From: Vanilla planifolia
Taxonomy: Eukaryota > Streptophyta > Magnoliopsida > Asparagales > Orchidaceae
DNA length: 64,000 nt
Direction: 5' to 3'
Assembly (NCBI GenBank): GCA_023846275.1
Contig: CM043874.1
Location: 27,811,630 to 27,875,629, forward strand
Part shown: positions 13,591 to 26,608 of the stretch, piece by piece
Layout: each line of letters starts with the position of its first letter
How positions within the stretch are numbered: the first letter of the stretch is position 1
Notes under the pieces: generated by a model
The model's input: the letters and a program-made list of their open reading frames with translations, nothing else
What the model was told of the DNA's origin: nothing
Databases searched by the model: none
Translations under genes and position numbers: made by a program

Positions 13591-15000
13591 ATAATACTAT
13601 AATCAATTTTTTATGTTAAAACTAGAAATCTAAAAATTGTCATACACGATATCATTTATGTACAATCCTTTTATATATTTTGGTTCCTAAGCCTTGTTCT
13701 ATTTGACTTAAAACAAATATATTATAACACTTGTACAACAATTTTTCTCCTGTAAGAATCTATGCCATGAACAAGCTCTGTTGTGTGTGTTTAACATAGT
13801 TTATACATCAAATAATATGAAGCAATATGGCATACTTGTATGATCTATTTGTCATCTATAGAATAGTTACAATAATTTGGATATAAAATATCAAAATTGC
13901 ATCATACAATATGAAAAAGTATGTTGTACTTGTGCAATCCTTTTCATTATCACAATAGTAAAAATAACTTAGAAAACTTTAAGAATATGATCTATTAAAT
14001 AATGCAAGTACAAATTTAATTATCTATTGCTCTCAATCTTGTAATGTTGTGTTCTGTATCATTCAAGAAAAATACAAGAGAAACGATAATTTGATCATCT
14101 GAAATATGAATAATGAACAAATCATCCTTATAAAATCTCAATGATCATCTAGTACGAAGATTTGAAAACCAAAAAAAGTGTTTTTGGACATTAAAAATAT
14201 CATTATAAAAAATCAAATTTTGTCGATGGTCCTAGTTGCATTTGACATTATCTCCTTCTATTATGTGTTAGATGGTGCATCATGCATGTCCTATATTAAT
14301 TCATTGTATTAGTCTGGCGAGTGAAAGCATGTGTAATGTTATAGAATGGTCGCATCATATCTAATGTATGTTTGCATATTTCTCCAATGAAAGAAGCTAG
14401 CATTTTGTCCAATGATGATCAATACAAAAGTGAAAAGTATTGCTTATATGTCATAATAGAAAAAAATGGCAATTATCTTAATCTAGGGATGCAACCTGAT
14501 GAAGTACCTAAGAACAATCATCTTGAAATGGGCACTGAAGCTACCAATCTAATGTATTATGCTATTTTTCGTCTTATATGTGAACGTATGTGTTTGATCA
14601 TTAGAGTGGGCTAAGCATCCAGCTATGATTAAGGTAAAATCTTAACATTACTAGACTCACTTCTTTTAAGATTAAAGTGGTAGTTGGTTAAGTTCAAAAG
14701 GCCACCATTATGAATAGTAAGCCTCACTCATCCATACATCATCTTCATTGTTATCAATCCAATTTGGTCAACAATCTATCATGGAAGGTAAGGAAATGAA
14801 ATATTGTTTGGTATGATGAGGTAGTTTGTTTTGTATGTTTATTTAACAATGGCTTTAATGTATTTTAATTTAAGTATCATAGAAATGTTTCCTCTTAGCA
14901 ATCAAAATTTGTACTATGTACGATGAGTGAATGTAAGGTAGGCATGTTTTTTCCATATTTATAAGGGTCTTGAATTGAAGTGGAACACTACATCCTTCTT
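13591..15000. other. AT-rich intergenic DNA, nothing recognised
   Basis: There is no supported gene. An 81-codon frame at 14372-14614 (plus strand) has no family features that I recognise, lies in AT-rich DNA and is most likely accidental or retroelement-derived. Confidence 0.4.
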
Positions 15001-15007
15001 AAGTCTG

Positions 15008-15500
15008 TACATTCTTCAATTGCTTCACTATTTTAGCTAAACTTCTGACTACTTTGTTTCCCTCCTTAGACATGAAACACCATTTCATCTTAATGTATTA
15101 TAGACTCCAGTTTAAATTGTTGAATAGTATCAAGTAGTTTCTAATGTAGATTTAAGCTTGGATCTTTTTAATTAATGTGATGCAATCAAGTTCAATCTCA
15201 ATCATAGTGGAGTTTCTATTTTGGCACCATTCCCTTCCTTTCTTGATAACACTTATTATTGACTCCATAGGTTGATTGTAGTTCTTTGAAACTTCAATCA
15301 TTTCATGTTTAAGTTGTTTGGCATGTTCTAGCTATTGTAAGCCTATGACTGTAAGCTCATATGATCTATTGATTAATCAGTTGGTGATCAAGTTGTTATG
15401 AGGGTTACAACTTATCTGCCATGTGACAAAAGTATTAGTTTAGTGAAAGCCTAGTTGGGTTCACCATAGGTGGATGTAGAACTTATATTGATTGCCAAAG
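15008..15500 (-). pseudogene. LINE RNase H-like remnant
   Basis: Read on the minus strand, 15305-15195 encodes a helix followed by MIEIELDCITLIKKIQA, like the IxxExDSxxLV strand of plant LINE RNase H (RVT_3 type). Further on, 15074-15003 encodes KEGNKVVRSLAKIVKQL, matching the closing REANxVADxLAK motif. Stops interrupt the stretch between. The remnant is short and divergent; the reading is plausible but not certain. Confidence 0.5.
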
Positions 15501-18500
15501 CATTTGAAATTCTCATGTGCATTCTTACTTGCTCTTATCTATTTCTAATTGTTTCTTATTCAACAATAAAATGGTTTGAAATTTTTTAGGAATGTTTTCA
15601 AAAACATGAATGGTTGAATTGCTTTGATTAACAATACTTTCATTGTTAAAAAAGTTTAGAAATTCACAATGCACCTTCTTACTCTTATTCTTGAATGCTA
15701 TTTTCAATCTAGCTTTGTACCATAGATGTATATATTTTCTATTATGCTACTTGTTACTAGTGATTGTGATAGGGATAATTGAAATTGATATTGAAAATAT
15801 ATTTAGGGATGCTTTCTATTCCCTTTTTAATAATATTTCTGACACTAATTGAATTAGCATGACTATTATTACTATTTATAAGGCTTTAATTAAACTTGTT
15901 ATGAATAAGCATGCTATAACGACATGTGGTAATTGGAAGAAAATGGAAAAGGTAACTTTCAAAAAGAATAAATAAAAAGTGGAGTAAGAAAAAGGGCTAG
16001 TTTGAAGGGGTTAGACATGATTTTAAAAAATTAATAAATGGTGGCTTTTTCAAAGTGGCTTAATTTATTATCTAAAATAATGTATTCTATAATTGGATCT
16101 ATAATTCAAAATGACGTGTTCTTGATGTGGCATTGAAGGAGCCATTGTTAGAAATATTCTTATTCAAAATGATGTACTTCAAGAATATGCCCAATTTGAT
16201 TTGAAAATGTGATAAAGCTTAGCTTTATAACTAAATAAAAGTAAAAAAAATAAAATGAAAGAACACAAGTGAAAAGAATTAAAGAAATTTTTAAGAATTC
16301 ATAAAATAGAAGACTAGGTTTTTAAAAGGATTTAAAAGAAAATTTTGGTATATGATTTTATTTTTATCATATGTTATTCATATGTTTATAGCATGACTCA
16401 AAATTGACTACTTTACATTCATGTTGTACTATTTGTTTACTAAGTTAAAAACAATTAGCTCAACTTATTTTACGACGTAACACATCAAGTTAGGGTGAGA
16501 TGTAACACAAGACTTTATGAGAGTAGTAAGAGTGATAGTTCATTATAATAATCTTGATTTTCTTAACCGAACTTATCAAAAATTTTGGAACAATTTTTGT
16601 GAAGATTAAAGATTATAAAAACCCTTATTTTTTACCCAATAAAGATAAAAAAATCCTAGAATCAAGCCATGAAATTATGATCAAGTCTGTTTAAACTTGA
16701 TTCAATTTAGTGAAATACGTTATTAATAAATAAAAATATTAAAAAAATAGTAGAATATTAAAGTGAGTACCATAAGCTCAAATTTGGTCAAAAATATTAT
16801 GTGTATTTCAACATAAAGAGCTCTAAGAGACTAGTCTAATGACATTGTGTATATAAATTTTTGAGACCTAAAAAATTTATTATGAATTTTTAGAGATTCA
16901 AATATAATTATAATTTTAAAAATGTCTCTTAGGATAGATTTGTAATTTGTAGAATTTGCCTTAGATCAAAACCATTCAGTATAAGATAACTATACAGATA
17001 AGGAAAAATTGATTGCACTAGAGTTTTTATAATTTTTAGAATTTTGATGTTGTTTTAATTATTTTAAAAGAGGATATATTTACAAATAATAAAATATTGG
17101 AGGAACAAAATGTTAATTTTCATGATTTTGGCTTTTTTTAGTAGCTTATGACCATTTGGCATGGTGATAGAGATGTTTTTGGTAACAATTATTTGGTTAA
17201 AATAAATACAATGTAAATAATCGACTAAAAGATTGTTCTAATGCACATGCAAGTAATCGAATTGCAAACATGTTTTTCCCCAATCTCACAAATCTATTTG
17301 CAAGGTCTTCTTGCCTCAAGTCCTCATCAGTAGACCTTTTTTCAAGTTGTTGCAGTGAAAGTGAAAGTGTGAAAATGGCTAGGAGCAAAGGAAAAAGGAG
17401 AAAAGTGTTTTAGCCACAAAGGATTAAATTTTTTGAGAAGATTTCCTTCAAGGGTTTCTTGAATTTCATAAAATTTTGATTCTTAGAATTATCTTAATTT
17501 TTTTGAATTCGCTCTAAGTTTTTTTCTACTTCTCAATTACATCCTTCACATCTCTTTATATAGAGATTATGATATAATATTTAATTAGAAAAAGATGCAT
17601 TTACCCTTTGACCTAATTTCTAAAATTTTATAAATTTTGAGCCATCCGACTAGTTGGCCACACATGGAAGGCTTGCTTGCATGTGACTTTTGTGTGTCAT
17701 AAGCCCCACTTATGTGTAGATTCTATGCACACGACTTGTACATGGTAAGTGGTATCTACCGCATGTAGGATGCACACAGTCACTAACCCTCAACGTACTC
17801 TCTTAACTACCAGCACATGTAGTGCACATGATCTAGGTCAGCTTTGCTAATGTAAGTATAGTACTCAAAGTTGAGCACATGTGGGCACACCCTCTTATGC
17901 TCGTGCACACATGTTGCATCTTTTTTTTACTTTGGTATTCTTTTTTCTTTATTTTTTTTCTCTTTTTTACAACATTTATTCTTTGAGTCTAGGTCTCTCA
18001 AGTGAGCATCCATGCCTCTACAGGTAGAATTCAACTTATGCATTATGGTGTGTAGTGAATTTCTACATTCAATCAAGCTTATGACCATACTACTTTTTGC
18101 TACACATCAATTTGCATCTGCTTGTCTCCTCCCATGATTTCTTTCAATTCATTCTATATTCAATGGCCTTGAAAGTGATCTCATAATCACTCACTAATTA
18201 GTTATTAAGACTTATAAAATTTGATGGGGAGAATTTGGGTTCAAGTTAGTTATTGAGAGCTCGAATGTGTTGAGATATTCGTACAGCTAAACAGTGTCAC
18301 TAAGAAGTGCTAGGGTGAGATGAGCCAATAAGGTTATCATTTATTGTGTTATAGTTTCTAAGAAATAAAGGAGATACAATAGCTTAGATACAAAGAAGAA
18401 ACCATAGGAAAGAGGAAGAAGTTATGGCACCTTTGCAAAATTTTGTTGTAGCTTGAGGAGATTGGAAGCAAGAGGACTAAAAGAAAGGCCATAATAAAGA

Positions 18501-18600
18501 AATAGTTGGAATAGAGTAGTGACTAACTAGGAAGAGGTAAGCATTTAAGAAATTATTTGTTAAATTATTTTGGATTTTAATTATATAATAGCATGGTAAC
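15501..18600. other. AT-rich intergenic DNA; 17.2-18.2 kb LTR-like
   Basis: There is no supported gene. 15860-17100 is A/T-rich with no recognisable content. 17200-18200 differs: it is less AT-rich between about 17640 and 17930, rich in CACATG/GCACAC words, and has a TATATAGAGA stretch near 17560. This may be an LTR in reverse orientation, but I found no partner copy in the window. Confidence 0.3.
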
Positions 18601-20100
18601 ATTTGGGTTAAGTAAAACTTATATTCAAAATATTTTGGATGTAAGATAAGATGAACTGAATGTGTTTTGAAGTAAAACCAAGAGGCTCAAGTTGAGAAAA
18701 TTAATTGTTATTGCGTATTGTATAACTACATCACATGATAGATCAGCTAAAAACTTGATAGGAATAAAAATCACATAACTATGCTGATGGGTCATACAAG
18801 GTTTTTGAAGAGATCATATTAAGATGACAATATTGGTCATATTAGTACAAGGATAATTAAGCTACAATTAAGATATCTAGTTCATCACATATGGTTATCA
18901 AACTTTTATGATTGGTTAAGCCGTCAAGTTCACCACACAAAGGCCCTATGGATATCAGCCAAGTACGATGTAGTTTGAGCAAAATATGTGGTTGCATTGG
19001 TATGATTATGGAGATTATACTAGACAATCCTTCAAATGCTCAAAGATAAGGAATGGATATTGTCAGGTTTGAGATCATAGTAATACCATGTTGGTTGATT
19101 ATATTAGATGATTGATCTAAGTTTAAGCAATTAAAAAATTGATCAAGTATGAGTGGTCAGACTGGTCTAATACACATGATTGTAAATCACAATGGTTTAA
19201 ATTTCAATTATAGTAGGATCATATGATAGAAATCATATTGGGCAGTGAGTAGAAAAGCTATCAGATTGAATCATATGATATGATGTTCATAACATATCAA
19301 TATGATCAATGGATGAGATCAGTGGACTTGAGAGAGAAAATACGAATCATTTAATACAATGTGATTAATCATATTGTATAATCATTAAGGAATACAAAGT
19401 ATACGTGGTCAAGAAGCTACATTGTATAGGTATCATGCATGGAATCGTATTGTACTATCGAGATATAAGCTTACATGAAGCATAAAATGTGTCAATTAGA
19501 AGGATCATATAGAGGGTATATTATGGAATATTGTATAGTAAGACTTAGTCGATCATATTGGATGATCAGTTAGAGTTATAAATAAAATATCTAAGTCTAA
19601 AGAGAGAAGAGCTTGTGGTCAACTAAGAAATTATATAACATCATAAAGTATAATATAATGAGGGTAGATTAATGGTAGAAACGTAAAGTAGACCAAAGAA
19701 GACTCCATTATGGGAAGATAGGATTAGTGAATTGAATATACTATATAACAGGATCATCATAGTAGTATGACTAGTTAACAAGGAAGCAAAATGGAGAGAG
19801 AATGGGGAATCATACAATATGATGACGTGAATTATATTTGGTGATCATTGAGTAATAAGATTTATGATAAACTAGAGTAGAATCATATGGTATGATCCTA
19901 GTGATAGTGTGATATGTGTAGAAGCGATCAAAATAACAAAGTACTAATTTTGAAGGTTAGATGGTACAATCAAGTGATCTTAAAGATTCTTATTAATGTG
20001 TTAGATCATATGATATAATAGGAATCAAATAAGTATAATACAAGTTAGAAATTTAAGGTCTTAAAATGAATTAATATAATTTTAATTACTTATTAAACTT
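18600..20100. repeat. Region dense in near-palindromic ATCATA..TATGAT words
   Basis: Short near-palindromes built from ATCATA and TATGAT recur at roughly 50-150 bp spacing. Examples lie around 19263, 19366, 19807, 19878 and 20003. A similar density occurs at 31240-31860, where the flanking words appear in the opposite orientation. No coding frame is present. I infer a decayed repeat family, possibly related to the long LTRs at 6.3-13.6 kb, which contain similar words. Confidence 0.5.
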
Positions 20101-21880
20101 GTCACATATAGGATATATGTTAACCATTTCATATATATGATATTACAAGAAATCAAAGAAATGTTGAGATTAGAAGAAAAAGTCTACCATCAAATTCAAG
20201 AAAATGCACTTGATAAATATGATATAAATATATTAATAAATTATTTTTTATATTTTTTATTAGATTAACATATTTTATCTAATATCTTATTTACATATTT
20301 TTCTTATATGGAATTATATATGTATTACATGAAAATAAGTTTACTAATATACAACATAAAAAGAAATTCTATTAGATAATGAATAAAAAAAATAATTTAT
20401 GACCTCACTAGGTAAGGATGTCCATCTATAGCTATATGATACTGATATACATGATGAGAGCAAGGTTGGTTGATATATAAGATATGTATTAAGGACAATC
20501 TCTTTATATCTACATGGTACTGATATACAGGGCAAGGATAACTCATGATATTGGTTCCACAAGATAGTGATATAGAGGGAAAAAATGATCTATGCATTAG
20601 GAATTATATGAATGTGAAAATAATATACATATCTTTATAAGAAATAAATGGTAAAGACTCATAAAATATAATAAGAAATTAAAAAATAAAAGAATATTCA
20701 TGTGCATGTTCATAATTTCTCTTGAATTTATTAGTTTTCTTATATCATGGCTTATTGGTTTTTTTATTATCATAACATAATTATACTTTTTTTATTATAA
20801 TATTATTTTTATATGTTATTATTTTATTAATTTATCTATTAAAATCTTTAGATTCTCATTAGTATTTATATCATAGATAATACATCTGCTATACTAAGGG
20901 TTGTGGACATAGATGCTATAGATAAGGATACTATTTATTAATCGACATAATGGTTGATCTTTTATCTAGTGATTGGTTTCTATATTATGAGAATATTTGA
21001 ATTTGTATATACTTGTTATAATATTTGTTTTAGACTAGATGGTTTGTGATGTAGTTAGATTGCTTATTTATATTGATCTTTTATTTAGTTTATGTAGCTA
21101 AATGGTTTATAGTTAGATTTAGCTCATTATTAAGTCTCCACCTAAAGTTGTGTCCTCATCTATTTATTTTAAATAAACATAATATTTAATTTTTTTCATG
21201 ATTATGTAAATGTGATGTGGAGTATTGACACTCATGGTCTACATTACTTAGTTCTTCAATTTCTTTATTATCATGTTGTATAAGCTACTACAATAGCTCA
21301 TTATATATTTGAGTAGTATGCACATGCTTTAGATTTTTATAGTGATGTAAGAAGTTATGTTTTAGAAGAAATGTAGAAGTTTATATTGCTTCCATTATGA
21401 TTTTCAAACATATTGCATGGTTTCAATTATGTTTATAAAAAAAAGTTTTCAAAACCAAAGAAAAAGAAAGAGATGACATGGCTCAACCCAAAGAGATAAG
21501 TTTACAGACAACATGTTTAGCTTATAGATTTTTTATAATGTCCCGATCTACTCACCAATCTATTCTTGAAATTTTATTAACTTTCCTTAAATTAATAGAC
21601 TTATTTAGAGCTAAAAAATTCTCCTTAAGTTTCTATGTTTGCTTTATACAGTTACATACTTTATTATTTCTTTTTGTCATAGCTAATTTAATTATTAAGA
21701 GTCATTTCAACACATGAATGTAACAGCTATCAGATTTCCCATTTAATGAATAGGAGTTGCTCCATAGTAAGGCTATATTAAAAAAATTAGTGTACTTATG
21801 ATATCGTTCAAAAAAGAAGCCTCCTTCTAGGTGATGATATAAACTTGAGATTGTGCCAATCTGGTTGAGAGGTTGAAGCA
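20101..21880. other. AT-rich intergenic DNA, nothing recognised
   Basis: There is no supported gene. Around 20420-20540 two copies of a TGATACTGATATACA-type word are about 90 bp apart. The short reading frames on either strand here have no family features. Confidence 0.4.
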
Positions 21881-22960
21881 AACATTTTATCATTAGGGCT
21901 TCCTAATGCAAATCCTTTTTCCTACAATTTTATGTGGACATTCTTTCACATAATGTTCAAATATGTTGCATAAAAAAATATAATAGAATTTTTCCTACAT
22001 TTACCCCCAAGATTTGTCCCACAAGTCTTACATTTAGGTTTCTCTCCGATTTTAAATATGTTAGTTTGGGATCCTAATGTTGTCATCATGATCTTTTTAA
22101 ATTTAGGTCTATCCTGTGTAGGAATTATTTATTTTTGTTTTTCTTCTTCTTCTTTATCCTCCTTAATAGTTTTATTTCATTTTGTGGCTTTGACAACTTC
22201 CTCTAGTTCATTACAAAGAGAAGTTTGCATGATATTATTAATAGAATCTTGTAGACCTTTTCAAAATCTATATTACTTTTGTTTTAGAGAAAACATGAAC
22301 ATCTTAAACACTAGCATCTGATCATACATGTTATCTTTCAAAGTAGATTATCCATTTTCTTTTATCTTGTTGATTTTACCACAAATCACTCTAAGAAGGC
22401 CTAGTAGCCCTTCTCATGGTCTTTCAAAATTAATTTGTACTCCAAAGAATAGTTTTCTTTGTCTTTTTTATTAATATCCAATATCACTACCAAAAATCAT
22501 ACTCTCCAATGGTTCTTTATTATGATCTTTACATGCCATCTCATCAGAAAGCATCAAACTCCTTTCAGGCTAATCCTCTACTTGATAGTACTTAAATTAC
22601 TAGAATAATTCTATTAAATGATCAACTTGATAACATTCCAATAGTCCTTTAATTGTAGTATGTGTTATCACATGTTGGGTCACAACTTTTGTTATACTTT
22701 ATATTATTTCTTGATCAGTTTTCCTAAAATCTTCATGCTACAATATTTTCTCATTCTATATCATAACCCTTTCCTTTGAATTCTTAAATTCAACATTTGT
22801 ACATTAAACATTTTTATCACGTAGTCAAAATCAATGTGTGATAAAAGATTATAATTTGATGCAAAATAAATTTCTCATGAAATTTTCAAGTTTGTACCAT
22901 CAACTTATGCACAAATCTTTTAAAATCACATAGAATTAGATTTTTTAAATACCTCTACCC
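21880..22960 (-). pseudogene. Ty3/gypsy gag remnant with zinc knuckles
   Basis: On the minus strand the segment 22045-21900 reads PKCKTCGTNLGGKCRKNS and then, after a one-base frameshift, NIFEHYVKECPHKIVGKR. This is the tandem CxxC...C / CxxC..HxxxC layout of plant Ty3/gypsy Gag. Upstream on that strand (22250-22050) an acidic/Lys-rich stretch with NELEEVVKATK resembles the Gag C-terminal helix before the knuckles. Several stops and at least one frameshift are present. The N-terminal Gag core (toward 22960) is too decayed to place exactly. Confidence 0.7.
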
Positions 22961-23245
22961 CTTTGTAATTTCATCGACTAATTTACTTCCAAATTTCTAA
23001 TAAAATATTTTAATTGTTTTCTATATATTGCTAAACATTTACAATAATGTTTCCATCTTAGGTATTTCAAAAGAATATAAAGATTAACTCCATGATTTTT
23101 TGGGTTACAATCAAATATTAATACTTAATAATCATTTTTGCACTTTTTCTCCATCATAAATCCATCATTTATGCAATTGCATTTAATAGGTCATTGCCAA
23201 AACTATCATGGTTTATATATTAACTCCTTTACATTTTCTTAAATC

Positions 23246-23246
<1 letters not shown>

Positions 23247-23288
<42 letters not shown>
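23247..23288. repeat. (AT)n microsatellite
   Basis: About 21 AT units in an uninterrupted run, followed by a looser GTATAT/GTATGT stretch to about 23335. Confidence 0.95.
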
Positions 23289-23291
<3 letters not shown>

Positions 23292-23335
23292 CATGCATGT
23301 ATGTATATATGTATATATGTATCTATGAATGTATG

Positions 23336-23850
23336 TGACATCCTGATCTCACTTTATTAAATATTATTCCATTGGGTCATCCTATATCGACCCAAGTGGG
23401 TCTTGCTTTCAAGGGTGGCTCAACATCTTGAGACCATGACATCTCATATAAACATTAAAATCATTCTCATAGGAGCTAGTGTGAGATAATTCATCCCTAT
23501 ACCTCTCCACTTAAAAGATCACCAAACTACTCTTTGCTTCAGTGATTCTTCTCTTTCAAGGAATCATTCAAGACTCACTCTCTATCCTCTTCAGTCCTAA
23601 TTGTCATAATACCATCATCATCTTATTAGTTTATCCTTGACACACATCAAACTAGTATAAGATCAACTCTTATATCAAATATGACATTTTGATCTTATTA
23701 TATTGAAGTCTTATCCTCTTAGCTTATCTTATATTAGCACAAGTGGGTTTTACCTTAAAAAAGAATCTTAATGTCATAATACTATGGTATCTTATATAAA
23801 AACCATAATCACCCAACACTCACTCCAACTTTCTTTTGTCCTGGGTGTGT
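23336..23850 (+). repeat. Tandem LTR-like duplication (two diverged units)
   Basis: A unit starting GTGACATCCTGATCTCAC at 23336 recurs as a diverged copy starting ATGACATTTTGATCTTA at about 23680. Shared landmarks are the CAAGTGGGT block (23393 / 23739) and the ATCTCATATAAA/ATCTTATATAAA block (23441 / 23790). TGTGACATCC is a usual 5' end of plant Ty3/gypsy LTRs, so these look like partial LTRs about 345 bp apart. The second copy is truncated just before the GT/CA microsatellite. Confidence 0.6.
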
Positions 23851-23883
23851 GTGTATGTGTGTCTAAGCACACACACTCGCACG

Positions 23884-23916
<33 letters not shown>

Positions 23917-23924
23917 AGTGAAAG

Positions 23925-23970
<46 letters not shown>
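23845..23970. repeat. Compound (GT)n / (CA)n microsatellite
   Basis: A GT-rich start is followed by CGCACGCGCGCGCACACA and a pure (CA)n run to about 23917. Then comes a short spacer ending GAAAGATG, and (TG)n for about 42 bp to about 23970. The words GTCTAAGCA and TGAAAGATG occur once in each half, showing a local tandem duplication of a microsatellite-bearing unit. The CA and TG runs form a potential inverted repeat. Confidence 0.95.
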
Positions 23971-23971
<1 letters not shown>

Positions 23972-24000
23972 TAAGCATACAATGAAAGATGGGCTGAATT

Positions 24001-26540
24001 GGTGTTCAAAAATAAAACAAAAAAAAATAAGTTTTTAAAGCATTTCACAATATCCTTTTTAGCATTTATCACCTCACCAAAAAAAACTATTTGTATGTCT
24101 TAGTTACTTGTAGGAAATCTAGGTAAAGTAAATAAAGAGAATAAAAGATAATTTTAAGAGGTTCATATCAATTGAGTGGATAAACCCTCTACAACTATGG
24201 TTTTTCATGGGTTCAACCACAACCCAACAATCCTCACACTCATAACCAATAAGGCCATCCACTCTACACTTCCATAGCCTAGAGCCATGCCAAAAAAGAA
24301 AAATATAGAAAAAATATACTTCAATGAAAAAACCAATCAAAATCTAAATGAAACAAATTTAATATTGAATAAAGCTGAATTCAAGTTAGAAAAGCAAAGA
24401 GATACCTAAGAAAAAAAATTTTTAAAGGAAGATTACAAAAAGGATTACAAAGTTAAACTTTATTGACTTCTTTTCACTAATAAAATCAATAGCTCTTTAA
24501 AAATGTTTATGCTAGTAACATAACTAGTTATATATGCTTTTGCTCGAGTAAACTCTTTAGCATCTTTTTATTATGTATAATCCATTTAGACTTAAGAATT
24601 TTAAATTTTTGAACATTTTGGGTCTCTAATGATCTATTAAAACCCTCCAATAGCTCTATTTTGATGATTTCACTTTTGTTAGGCCATTGTCAAAAAAAGA
24701 ATAAAATCATACAATATGATATATTCATTGTATGGTCCAAATTTAATTAGCTAAATTAGCTAGTATCTATCTTCATTCTAATGTTTTTGATATGCAAAAA
24801 CTTCCAAAAGCTTACAAAGTTTTAATTAGGCTTAATAAGGAGGGATTCTTGTATATATGTATATGATAATAAAGAAAGCTATTCAATCAATGCCTTCACA
24901 ATCAACTAGATGAACTGTCAACACATGGTCATCTAGGCATATATGTGTTAATGGTTGTCTCTAATAAATATAGGTTAGTATTATTCTTCCAAATTGGCAT
25001 AAAAATCTTATAAGTGAGATGGTACATTACACAAGTTCAATCTATTAGCTATTCCTTAGGTCACCTGCAAGATAAATCATCCCCTTCTATTAGCCATATG
25101 ATAACTTTCTTCAAACTCATTGTCTAATATGTCTTCCTTAGTCATCTAATCTAACCTCTCAATCCTATTTTAAGTATATTTCAACTCATCATCTTGTACA
25201 ATGAACTTCATCTGATAATACAATTGGCTCCATAGACAATTCTAATAAGTAAGGTTTTACTAGGGCTTTGTTCGAGTACGTCACACTTCCATCATGGCTA
25301 AGTGTCATTCATATACGTTCATTCACTATCATGGATTAGACAAATATGAAGACAAGCATATGTCTCTTCTTTATCATATGGATACAACATTTGTCATCAT
25401 TTAATATGATATCTTACTACACATCAAGGCTTTCCTCATTTATGTATGCTTCATATCATTACTTGATCAGATTTTTCTAACATACTTCTAATTTGAGTTA
25501 GTGCCATACAGATATGATAATACACTTCTACACTAATTAGATTACTCCAATAAAGATAATTTCTTAATTGGTGTGGCATGGTTCTTCAATTAAACTGGTT
25601 TGATGTTGAACCAAACTAATCATTGGTTGTCTTTTATGATTCAACCCCTCATACTCTACATCATTTCTTCAAATCAAGGTTAGTTGTTGATCTCTTTTGT
25701 GCATCAGTTATAAAATTCAATTAGGGTGTGTAATGGTTCTAATGCTTGTGAATTGCTAGGTTTTGTACATCTAATGTGGAACCAATCAAGGGCACTGTGG
25801 AAAACTTCTATGCATTGCTCTCAAACAAATTCATAGATAACATAGGTCATACTAATACTTCAATAGGAAACTCATGACTGCTCAATCATGCTGATAGTTG
25901 CCAGATTTCGAATGGTGCTCTTGTGGATCATCAAATTAGAAGCATAATCAAACTCATCCCCACCTTACTAATCAATCACAAACTGTGTAGGATAAGATTG
26001 TATCCAAATTATTAGGCCAAATAACACGTAACAGTTTCAACTTTTTAGCATGAAATAAAATTTATGTTTCTTAAAAAATAAGCTTATATAAGATCATTGA
26101 AGCTTCTTATCATATTGTACAATAGAATTTAATTTAATGTATGAATTCTTTAGTTTTCTCATATTCTTTAATGCACCTTCTAATCGTTGATCAAATTCTT
26201 CTAAATGAACATTTAAGTGTAGGTTTTAAAGTAAATTGATCTTAGAAATAATGCATTAATTTAATATAGTGCAAAAGAGACACAAGTTGCCTCAATTTAC
26301 AAATAAAGAAAAACATTCACTCAAACCACTTAAGCACTTGAGTCTTCACAATTTTAGGAATCCATTCTTCAACTTGTTGTTCAATGTCCATCTCTAAGTA
26401 GTTGGCTTGATGTTTACAAAATGCCTATGTCCTAATAATGATCACTCATCTTATCTACAATCATAACTATATAATTAATTATTAATGAACTTAATTGGAA
26501 TGTTATTATCAAAATAGTTTAGAACATTACTCACAAGACC
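24001..26540. other. AT-rich intergenic DNA, LTR-like debris
   Basis: There is no supported gene. 25260-26020 has words and composition like the LTR family at 6.3-13.6 kb (paired ATCATAT words, GATTGTATCCAAATTATTAGGCC-like end), but I could not align it to another copy. Nothing else is recognised. Confidence 0.3.
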
Positions 26541-26544
26541 AACA

Positions 26545-26553
26545 ATATGTATT

Positions 26554-26586
<33 letters not shown>

Positions 26587-26608
26587 GTATATATATATAT
26601 ATATATAA
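26545..26608. repeat. (ATGT)n-(AT)n compound microsatellite
   Basis: A run of GTAT/ATGT units passes into an (AT)n run. A short (AT)n also occurs at about 27249-27264. Confidence 0.9.

Noticed and set aside
14372..14614. An 80-residue plus-strand frame
   Set aside because: No recognisable family, no promoter or splice context, and AT-rich repeat surroundings. I could not support it as a gene.
22058..22321. An 87-residue plus-strand frame rich in Ser and Phe
   Set aside because: It is the complement of the minus-strand gypsy Gag remnant, whose Lys/Glu-rich helix gives Phe/Ser on the other strand.
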